The position numbers were made by a program, and so were the translations under genes. The notes beneath the pieces are model-generated. The model was given only the letters and a program-made list of their open reading frames with translations, was not told where the DNA came from and ran no database searches. Positions 29,801 through 39,175 of a DNA stretch of 54,787 nucleotides are shown here, one piece after another (within the stretch, counting starts at the first letter, position 1; every line of letters begins with the position of its first letter). The DNA is taken from assembly GCA_032718475.1 (NCBI GenBank), contig JAUCBJ010003134.1, forward strand, positions 1 through 54,787. Direction: 5' to 3'. This DNA is from Nemertoderma westbladi. Its lineage: Eukaryota > Xenacoelomorpha > Nemertodermatida > Nemertodermatidae.

Positions 29801-31466
29801 GGAGAGGAGATGGTTAAAGAGGCGGGCTTTTCTAACCAAAACAATAAACGATATTGTTACCAATTGAGGGAAGGGTGCAGGTTACAAGGACGCTCTTTCT
29901 AACCAAAACAATAAACGATGTTGTTACCAATTGAGTGAAAGGAGCAGGTTACAGAAGCGGGCTTTTCTAACCAAAACAATAAACGATGTTGTTACCAATT
30001 GAGGGAAAGGAGCAGGTTACAGAAGCGGGCTTTTGTAAACGAAACAATAAACGATGTTGTTGCCTACCAATCTAGGGAAAGGAGCAGGTTACAGAGGCGG
30101 GCTTTTCTAACCAAAACAATAAACGATATTGTTACCAATTGAGGGAGAGGAGATGGTTAAAGAGGCGGGCTTTTCTAACCAAAACAATAAACGATATTGT
30201 TACCAATTGAGGGAAAGGTGCAGGTTACAAGGACGCTCTTTCTAACCAAAACAATAAACGATGTTGTTACCAATTGAGCGAAAGGAGCAGGTTACAGAAG
30301 CGGGTTCTTCTAACCAAAACAATAAACGATGTTGTTACCAATTGAGGGAAAGGAGCAGGTTACAGAGGCGGGCTTTTCTAACCAAAACAATAAACGATAT
30401 TGTTACCAATTGAGGGAGAGGAGATGGTTAAAGAGGCGGGCTTTTCTAACCAAAACAATAAACGATATTGTTACCAATTGAGGGAAAGGTACAGGTTACA
30501 TGGACGCTCTTTCTAACCAAAACAATAAACGATGTTGTTACCAATTGAGGGAAAGGAGCAAGTTACAGAGGCGGGCTTTTATAGCCAAAACAATAAACGA
30601 TATTGTTACCAATTGAGGGAAAGGAGAAGGTTACAGAGGCAATAAACGATGTTGTTGCCTACCAATCTAGGGAAAGGAACAGGTTACAGAGGCGGGCTTT
30701 TCTAACCTAAACAATAAACAATATTGTTACCAATTGAGGGAGAGGTGATGGTTAAAGAGGCGGGCTTTTCTAACCAAAACAATAAACGATATTGTTACCA
30801 ATTGAGGGAAAGGTGCAGGTTACAAGGACGCTCTTTCTAACCAAAACAATAAACGATGTTGTCACCAATTGAGTGAAAGGAGCAGGTTACAGAAGCGGGC
30901 TTTTCTAACCAAAACAACAAACGATATTGTTACCAATTGAGGGAGAAGTGCAGGCTACAGTGGCGGGCTTTTCTAACCAAAACAATAAACGATATTGTTA
31001 TCAATTGTGGGAAAGAAGCAGGTTACAGGGACGCTCTTTCTAACCAAAACAATAAACGATGTTGTTACCAATTGAGAAAAAGGAGCAGGTTACAGGGACG
31101 CTCTTTCTAACCAAAACAATAAACGATGTTGTTACCATCTGAGGGACAGGAGCAGGTTACAGGGACGCTCTTTCTAACCAAAACAATAAACGATGTTGTT
31201 ACCAATTGAGGGAATGAAGCACGTTACAGAGACGGGCTTTTCTAACCAAAACAATAAACGATATTGTTACCAATTGAGGGAAAGGAGCAGGTTACAGAGG
31301 CGGGCTTTTCTAAACGAAACAATAAACTATGTTGTTACCAATTGAAGGAGAGGAGTAGTTTACAGAGGCGGCTTTTCTAAACAAAACAATAAATATTGTT
31401 TTTACCTACCAATTGAGAGAAAGGAGCAGGTCACAGCAGCGGGCATTTCTAACCCAAACAATAAAC
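26850..31466. repeat. ~68-bp tandem array, roughly 65 units
   Basis: Each unit has the order AGGTTACAGAGGCGGGCTTT, CTAACCAAAACAATAAACGA, then TATTGTTACCAATTGAGG. At least three subtypes alternate: GGAGCAGGTTACAGAGGCGG, GGAGATGGTTAAAGAGGCGG, and GGTACAGGTTACAAGGACGC. Subtypes recur in blocks: the GAGCGAAAGGAGC variant occurs at 29527 and 30276, a 749-bp (11-unit) higher-order repeat. AACAAT...ATTGTT in each unit is a small inverted repeat. Confidence 0.95.
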
Positions 31467-31819
31467 CGTCACCTTCAAGGCAGAACCCCCTAAGTCGATT
31501 TTTTTCGATTTTCATGTTTTTGACTTTTTGGGTAATTCGATATCGGCTTTTTCGTCTGGCAGAACCCCGAAGCTTTTCTACCAGCCATTTTTGAGTTATA
31601 AGCCAAAGACAGTTCCCCGTAACTTACGCCCACTTCGAGGCAGAACCCCCCAAGTCAATAATTGGCTTGCAAAACACCGTAAATTCAAGTATAGGAAATT
31701 CAGTCCACCTGGCAAAACCCCTTAAATCAGAAATAACAACCTGTAAAACCCCTTAAATCAGAAACAATAGCCTGGCAAAACCCCGTAATTTATCATTTAT
31801 ATACTGGTTTGTATTGCGG

Positions 31820-33300
31820 CCAGGACACAAATATTAATTAGGGACACAAACATTATTGAGGGACGCAAACATTAATGAGGGACACAAAACATTAATAGGG
31901 CAGGGGTCCATGGTTGCCAATGGATATTAATATGAGCGATGGTGATGCTTGCCATCAGATGATTAGATATTAAGTGATTAACTGGAAAAAATACTACCAT
32001 GGGAACGTGAGCTTCGATCAAAGTACCGCAGTTTCGTTTTTAATATTTTCAATTTACCTCCTACAACCACCATTCATGTTACCCCCCCCCCCCCCCCCCC
32101 CCCCCTTTCCTGTCTCCCCCTCATGTTCATCATTTTTTTACTCCTACTCCTTCCCTTTTTAGTAACAACATCGTTTATTGTTTTGGTTAGAAAAACCATC
32201 TCTGTAACCTGATCCTTTCCTTCAATTGGCAATAACATAGTTTATTGGTTTGGTCAGATTAATATGTTATTATTTATTGTTGTTATTTTATTGCTTGACA
32301 GTAATGAGAATTGTAATACTGTAATATATTGTATGTGTGTATGTATGTATGAGTGGTAACATGAATCATACTAAGTGCGAAGGGCGATAGTGCCCATGAT
32401 TAATGTTTGTGCCCTTGATTGATATCTGTCCCTCGTTTATTGTTTGTGTCCCTCAGTAATGTTTGTGTATCTCATTAATGTTTGTGTCCCTCATTAATGT
32501 TTGTGTCCCTCATTAATGTTTGTGTCCCTCATTAATGTTTGTGTATCTCATTAATGTTTGTGTCCCTCATTAATGTTGTGTCCCTCATTAATGTTTGTGT
32601 CCCTCATTAATGTTTGTGTATCTCATTAATGTTTGTGTCCCTCATTAATGTTGTGTCCCTCATTAATGTTTGTGTCCCTCATTAATATTTGTGTTCCTCA
32701 TTAATGTTTGTGTCCCTCATTAATGTTTGTGTCCCTCATTAATGTTTGTGTCCCTCATTAATGTTTGTGTCCCTCATTAATGTTTGTGCCCTTGATTGAT
32801 ATCTGTCCCTCGTTTATTGTTTGTGTCCCTCATTAATGTTTGTGTCGCTCATTAATGTTTGTGTCCCTCATTAATATTTGTGTACCTCATTAATGTTAGT
32901 GTCCCTCAATTAATGTTTGTGTCCCTCATTAATGTTGTGTCCCTCATTAATGTTTGTGTCCCTCGTTAATGTTTGTGTCCCTCATTAATGTTTGTGTCCC
33001 TCATTAATGTTTGTGCCCTTGATTGATATCTGTCCCTCGTTTATTGTTTGTGTCCCTCATTAATGTTTGTGTCCCTCATTAATGTTTGTGTCCCTCATTA
33101 ATATTTGTGTTCTTCATTAATGTTTGTGTTCCACATTAATGTTTGTGTCCTATATCAATGTTTATGTCCCACATTATTGTTTGTGTCCTACATCAATGTT
33201 TATGTCCCACATTAATGTTTGTCACCCTGATTAATGTTTGTCCCACACTAATGTTTGTGGCGCTGATAAATATCTGTCCCTCATTTAATGTTTGTCTCCA
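31820..33300. repeat. 19-bp satellite inside the nested transposon
   Basis: The unit ATTAATGTTTGTGTCCCTC repeats about 45 times from 32385 to 33290. Four inverted units stand at 31825-31895. A variant block, GCCCTTGATTGATATCTGTC, recurs at 32400, 32788 and 33009. The array lies wholly between the terminal repeats. Confidence 0.93.
32160..32255 (-). repeat. Inverted copy of the 68-bp module
   Basis: The + strand reads ACATCGTTTATTGTTTTGGT followed by CTGTAACCTGATCCTTTCC, the reverse complement of one and a half array modules. It lies inside the nested transposon, opposite to the surrounding array. A poly-C run (32081-32105) is close by. Confidence 0.85.
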
Positions 33301-34320
33301 AGTTGCTATGGGGTTCAGGACGTTTTGGATAACTTGGTCAGTAACAAGCAACTTAATTTGAGTAACATTAACTTTTAGTCTCCGTTATATGAGGCATCTT
33401 TTACAGCAACAAACTTCGCGTTTACATAGAGCAACTTGATCGGCAACCTGACAGGCTCACTAAGTTGCTGATAGAGTTGCTCAAAATGTTGCCACGTACT
33501 GTAGAAAAAACAGGTCTTTAATTATTCGTCATGACGTACTGTAAGTAAACTTTACTTTAACGTAGCTGTAACCCTGTAGCTAGACTTTGTTCTTACTGTA
33601 GAGTACCACCCATGGCTATATTTTGTACTTAGAGTTCCGCTTTCTTGAATCTAAATTTTGTTCTTATAGTTCTGCATTTGGCTACATTTTGTTCAATTTG
33701 TATTGATACATGATTCTAACTACAGTCCCGTACTTATTTTAGAAGCAATTAATACCAAAATATCAAAAACTTATGGAGCCCTTTAGATTTTAGAATTCAA
33801 AAATTTCCAACATGTGCGCAAGTGTGTTAGCTATATTGTATGCGATTATTTGTTATTATTGCGTTTACAGGCAATACTAACACCTGATCATGTGCTAGTT
33901 AACATCTAGATAGCACTTTTAGCTAATAACAAATGCGCACATGTATTACGTGCGCACTACGCACTAAATTATTAAGGACGTACGATACGCCTTGGCTATT
34001 ATTTGATATATTTTGCGTGTTTTTTGTAAAAATTCGTACTTATGGTGTTTTGCCAAATTGAGGATACCTTGTTTTCTAGGCAATACCCCGCAACTATCGT
34101 ATAGTTACGGGATAATACCAGAAAATGGTGTTCCCCTTTGTTTTGGCAAAACACCATAAGTCAGAATTTTTACAAAAAAACCGCAATATATTTCAAAGGT
34201 AATTCTAAATCATATTGAAAGTTTAATTATATGAATTCTATATATATTTAGTTATCAAAAAACACAATAACAAGTAAACTGAGGCATCTCTCTAAAAAAT
34301 AAACAGTTTTTATCGATTAT
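33301..34320. other. Right half of the nested transposon, non-coding
   Basis: No ORF of note. Near 34040-34160 a TTGCCAAATTGAGG / GGCAAAACACCATAAG pair forms an internal inverted repeat with a TATCGTATAGTTACGGG centre. Confidence 0.5.
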
Positions 34321-34519
34321 CTCAGAACTACAAAAATCGACTTAGGGGGTTCTGCCTTGAAGGTGACGAAACGTTGTTGTCTTGTTATCAACCAATTTAA
34401 GGAAAGGAGTAGGTTACAGAGGCGGGCTTTTCTAAACAAACAATAAACGTTGTTTTTACCTACCAATTGAGGGAAAGGAGCAGGTTACAGCAACGGGCTT
34501 TTCTATCCAAACAATATAC

Positions 34520-36193
34520 ATTGTTATTCACATCTTCCCATATTCCGATCAAACTTCCCACCTTCCTACAATCCCATGAACCTTCCCATCTTCCCACCCA
34601 GCCACCATCCCACAATCTCATCCACCTCCCCACATTTCCATCATCCTACATTCCCATCCACCTTTCCACATTCCCATCTTCTCCCATCTTCCCACATTCC
34701 CATCCACCTTCCCATCTTCCTACATTACCATCCACCTTCCCACTTTCTCATCCATCTTACCATCTTCCCACATTCCCATCCACCTTCCCACATTCCCATC
34801 TTCCTACATTCCCATCCACTTTCCCACATTCCCATCTTCCTACATTCCCATCCACCTTCCCACATTCCCATCTTTCTCACATTCCCATCTTGCCACATTC
34901 CCATTTTCCTCATTCCCACCCACCTTCCCACATTCCCATCCACCTTCCCATCTCCTCACATTCCCATCCACCTTCCCACATTCCCATCTTCCTACATTCC
35001 CATCTTCCCACAATTCCCATCCAACTTCCCACATTCCCATCTTCCTCATTCCCTCCCACTTTCCACATTCCCATCCTTCCCACATTCCCATCTTCCCACA
35101 TTCCCATCTTCCACATTCCCACACCTTCCCAACTTCCCACATTCCCGCATTCCTCATTCCCACCCACCTTCCCACATTCCCATCCACCTTCCCACATTCC
35201 CATCTTCCTACATTCCCATCCACCTTCCCATCTTCCCACATTCCCATCCACCTTCCCACATTCCCACCATCTTCCCACATTCCCATCCACCTTCCCATCA
35301 TTCCCACATTCCCCATTCCATCCATTCCCACATTCCCACCTTCCCACATTCCCATCCACCTTCCCACATTCCCATCTTCCTACATTCCCATCCACCTCCC
35401 CATCTTCCCACATTCCCATCCACCTTCCCACATTCCCATCTTCCTACATTCCCATCCACCTTCCTATCTTCCCACATTCCCATCTTCCTACATTCCCACA
35501 CACCTTCCCACATTCCCATCCACCTCCCCATTTCCCACATTCCCATCCACCTTCCCACATTCTCATCTTCCTACATTCCCACCCACCTTCCCACATTCCC
35601 ATCTTCCCACATTCCCACATTCCCATCTTCCCACATTCCCACATTCCCATCTTCCCACATTCCCGTATTCCTCATTCCCACCCACCGTCCCACATTCCCA
35701 TCTTCCTACATTCCCATCCACCTTCCTACATTCCCATCTTCCCACATTCCCATCTTCCCATCTTCCCACATTCCGATCTTCCCACATTCCCATCTTCCCA
35801 CATTCCCACATTCCCATCTTCCCACATTCCCATTTCCTACATTCCCACACTCCTTCCCACATTCCCATCCACCTTCCCACATTCCCATCCACCTTCCCAC
35901 ATTCCCATCTTCCTACATTCCCATCCACCTTCCTACATTCCCATCTTCCCACATTCCCATCTTCCCATCTTCCCACATTCCGATCTTCCCACATTCCCAT
36001 CTTCCCACATTCCCATCTTCCCACATTCCCATTTCCTACATTCCCACACACCTTCCCACATTCCCATCCACCTTCCCACATTCCCATCCACCTTGCCGCA
36101 TTCCCATCTTCCCATCCACCCACATTCCCATCTTAACCCACCAACCCACCTTCCCACCCACCCACCTTCCCTTCCCACCCATCCACCTTCTCA
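34520..36193. repeat. C-rich array, complement of the left G-rich array
   Basis: Units of TTCCCACATTCCCATC and CATCCACC are the reverse complement of the left arm. Open frames of up to 605 codons (HSHPPSHIPIF-type on +, WECGKVDGNV-type on -) arise only from the repeat. Block duplications are visible (35700-35850 against 35910-36050). Confidence 0.95.
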
Positions 36194-36275
36194 CTCAACG
36201 TCCGACCGACTGATCAACAGACCATCCCCCCTCAAAAAAAGACGACTTCGCGCAGCACGTGAATACCAAAACACC

Positions 36276-36413
36276 CCCATGTGAAGTTTCCCAGACTGTT
36301 TGGGAAGATGGTCGAAAATACGAAGGTTGCCTAATGATAGTGAATGGGCCAAATTCCTTTTCGATGTGTTTTTTTTTCGCTGGGAATGGGAATCCTGGGA
36401 AACTTCACATGGG
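36276..36413. mobile_element. 138-bp hairpin MITE
   Basis: CCCATGTGAAGTTTCCCAG (36276-36294) is exactly inverted at 36395-36413. The enclosed 100 bases have no coding content. Ends starting CCC and a compact palindromic form suit a MITE. No target duplication was resolved. Confidence 0.85.
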
Positions 36414-36576
36414 CGATTATACAGGTATAGGAGACATTACTGTTGAAAGCATTTGATGGTTGTGGGTTGTATATTGAACATACAGTATTGTCTTATTTTA
36501 GTACTGAACCGCTTAGAAAACAGTACGTAAATCTACTAATGATAAACGTCGTATAGGCATAGTTCTTATGGGTAGT

Positions 36577-36703
36577 ACCTACGCGTAGTTATACGTAGCA
36601 CCTACGCGTAGTTAATGTTAAAATTCTGAAACTGGTGATATAATACACTTATGACCCAATGTTGCGAACTACGCGTAGCTACCCGTAGGCCTACGCGTAG
36701 GTC
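36577..36703. mobile_element. Short inverted-repeat element with CCTACGCGTAG termini
   Basis: The left side has CCTACGCGTAGTTATACGTA and CACCTACGCGTAGTT. The right side has AACTACGCGTAGCTACCCGT and CCTACGCGTAGG. The sides pair imperfectly over about 35 bp around a ~50-bp AT-rich loop. TACGCGTA is itself a palindrome. Confidence 0.75.
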
Positions 36704-36838
36704 GAAAAGATTTACCCAAAATATAGATAGGTGGCAGATCTAATCTGCGGATTTTCCACCCTTTCCACTGCTCCAGCATCCTGCACAAGTCCCTGTGTCT
36801 TTCTTCTTCAATCATGTGAATTCATGTGGGGTTATAGA

Positions 36839-37757
36839 CAGGGCCGTATTTAGGGGGGGGGGGGGGGGGGCGAAGGGGCCGAGGCCACAGGCCACAGGCC
36901 CCAGGCCCCAGGCCACAGGCCCCAGGCCCCCCTCCACATGAGGCCCCCCACACAAACCCACAACTATAGTGATCACCGAACTGTAGAGGAGCCAAACCAA
37001 AACCGAACTGAAACAGAACATAGCAATTTTTAATTTTGCCAGTTATTTTTCCCAAAATAAATGAAAAACAAAAACAAAAAGTTCGTGTGAAAAACAGTAA
37101 ATATTTTTGTATATTTTGTATATTGTATATATATAAATATATATATATTGTATATTTTTGTATTTTTTTCACATCCGAATTTGGCATTTTTTGATCAGAT
37201 ATTTTTATACTGATATAAACAGGAACATGGTTCAAATTTCTAATTTCCAAGTCTAATATATAGGGATGTGAGTTTTCCTGAAATATGTTTTTCAAGGAAA
37301 TTTCCAGAAAAATAGATTTCATCCGTAGTTACAACCACAAGAGACAAGACAACGAACCACACTCTTGTTAGTAGTTAGAGTAAGCAGTTGTTTCTAGATT
37401 CTAGTTTTACTATATTTTTTCAGAATGTGCTAAATAAAGTAATTAATAAAATAGGAAATTTCCGGAAAATGTATAGGAAATTTCCAGAAAAATGTAAAGG
37501 AAATTCACGGAAATTTCCTAACATTTTCTGACTCATACAATATCCCTACTTTTACATTCAGGTTTATTTGAAAGGCAATAAATAGCTTGAAAAGTTAGGG
37601 TAATGAAAACGAGAGAAAATGTATCTTTCAGTATAGTATAGTCTTTGAGATTCCTCGGCGCCGTATGTGCAAAGCCCATACAGTATACAGTATAGAGCCC
37701 AGGCCCCCCACCGCTGACCCCGCCCCCAGGCCACCCCCCACTCTAAATCCGGCCCTG
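36839..37757. mobile_element. hAT-like non-autonomous transposon
   Basis: The left end is CAGGGCCGTATTTAGGGG and the right end, CTAAATCCGGCCCTG, is its near-exact complement. CAGGGNCGNATTTAG-type termini are common in hAT elements. The 8-bp flanks are GTTATAGA (36831-36838) and GTTATGGA (37758-37765), 7 of 8 identical, the duplication length expected for hAT. The interior (919 bp in total) holds a poly-G run, CCACAGGCCC repeats and AT-rich sequence, with no transposase. The open frame on its minus strand is not convincing. Confidence 0.85.
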
Positions 37758-38206
37758 GTTATGGAACAGGCAACAGGGTGCTGGCGCTGGGTGGCAGGCT
37801 TGGTACCTTTATTTCTTTTAGGGACTTTGTGTTTGTGTAGCCAGTTTGCTCAGTATTGTGCAATATTGGACAATTATGATAGTACAAGTACAGTAGGTTT
37901 GGTCCTTGGTCAGTGCTGCAGTTGGTGTGAGGGTGAACCATCCAGTAAGCTCATGTCTGCATGTTGCAGTTACAGCAGTTGTCATGACATTAAACTGTTT
38001 TTGTTTCATTTCACAGTCTGACAGTTCCCAGTCAGTCCTGCAGTCAGTTTGAGTTTGCCATTTGTGATCCTATGTCATGTATGTGCACTCTGTGATCCTG
38101 CCCTGCATTTGCCTCCTTAGGCCTACTTACTATTATTTCAGTTCAGTTCAGCTAAAGAGCTACCGGTACACCTACAGACCTAGAGGAGGCCTACAGCCTA
38201 CATGGA
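37758..38206 (+). promoter_or_regulatory. Upstream region of ASCC3
   Basis: About 450 bases separate the hAT-like element from the ASCC3 start. The sequence is of mixed composition with no recognised TATA box. The 5'UTR and promoter presumably lie here or within the transposon. An upstream ATG at 38202 is out of frame and opens a short frame that overlaps the true start. Confidence 0.4.
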
Positions 38207-39175
38207 ATGGGAATGGAGCCTCCAAGACTTTCAACCGCATTAAAAGCAACGTCGGAATGCGATCCTGCTAACGATATTTACAACCAAGAGCAACACGTTT
38301 CATCCAAGTTCGCTCTCTCCCACAAACAGGATAAAAAGCGAGTTGGAACGGTCGTCCCCGAACTGCTATGGGAAGACGTAGTGCTGGGATTATCGCGGCA
38401 CATTCCGTCCGAAGAACTTAATTCCTTTACGCGGGATCTATTGCGTTGCGCTCGTGACGTCATCAACGTAGACGCGTCGCAGGAGACGGTGCACCAAGCA
38501 GCGGCGGTGTTGATAGACGAGCTTCGGACGGCGGATAAAGTTAGTTCTACAACGGTGGAACGACTACGAGAGAAACTGGGTCGGGTCTCTGTGGACGCGG
38601 TCAGTCGATTCCACAAGATGCTTAAACATCTCGAGACGAGTCTTAAAGAAGTCGGATTAGCCGACGTTGCCTTCCGCACTCGGAAGGATCCGTCCGGCAA
38701 CCGGAAGTTATTCGGACAAAAGATAAAGTTTTCATGGGAGCAGCGGGAACTCCTTCCGGATTCCGGGAGCGAGGAAGTTTCGGATCGGAAGTTCCTTCCG
38801 GACGTTGCCGACTATCTGGTCCCGGCGGAACCGGAAGTGTCCCGAAATGGCGATTCCTCTTGGCTCTACGACAGTGTTCTCGAACAGTTCGGGAACCGAG
38901 GTCTCCCCGGTATGGAACCCAATGACATCTGCACTTACCTCTTCAACCTCCTCGTTAATTCCGTGGACGACGCCGCTCTCCAGAACGAATTGTTCGAATT
39001 CCTCGGCTTCCAGAGGTTCTCTTTTATAGAGAAACTCCTCGGGAACAAAGAGTTTGTCATCCAATCCGCGTTGGATGCGCAGACAAAGTCGCAACCCGTT
39101 GCTAAGAGACCGGCGTTGGGTAGGAAGGAAGTCGGTTCCGTTTTGGGTCCCCAGAGGCCGCAATTCGGCTGCCAA
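38207..39175 (+). CDS. ASCC3: ASCC3 exon 1: N-terminal region
   Basis: This exon encodes residues 1-323. In known ASCC3 the N-terminal helical region binds ASCC2. Here it is charged and mostly helical, ending LGPQRPQFGCQ. The donor is CCAA followed by GTTAGT at 39176, and the ORF reads on briefly into the intron before a stop. Codon use is GC-rich compared with flanking sequence. Confidence 0.92.

Larger units (their letters stand above)
31467..34368. mobile_element. 2.9-kb transposon with 37-bp perfect terminal repeats, nested in the array
   Basis: The left end begins CGTCACCTTCAAGGCAGA and the right end is its exact complement; 37 bp match perfectly (31467-31503 and 34332-34368). AAAC flanks both sides (31463-31466, 34369-34372), and the array unit resumes directly after it, proving insertion into a pre-existing array. 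The ends contain further GGCAgAACCCC-type motifs (31558, 31640, 31740, 34060, 34150) in mirrored orientation. No transposase ORF is present; the interior is a 19-bp satellite. Confidence 0.9.
24776..36193. mobile_element. Giant composite: G-rich arm, 68-bp array, C-rich inverted arm
   Basis: A GGGAATGTGGGAAGAT array (24776-26844) is followed by the ~68-bp array (26850-31466), a nested transposon (31467-34368), the end of the 68-bp array (34373-34520) and a TTCCCACATTCCCATC array (34520-36193). The outer arrays are reverse complements, so the whole can fold back on itself. Seen: the symmetric layout. Inferred: one element with satellite-like inverted arms, or a large inverted duplication. No transposase and no outer target duplication were found. 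Confidence 0.6.

Noticed and set aside
34467-36284. A 605-codon His/Pro/Ser-rich frame and a second 545-codon frame
   Set aside because: Both read the same C-rich satellite in two frames. A real gene would favour one frame.
36812-37322. Minus-strand frames of 69 and 166 codons
   Set aside because: They lie inside the hAT-like non-autonomous element, include its poly-G run and show no transposase motif.
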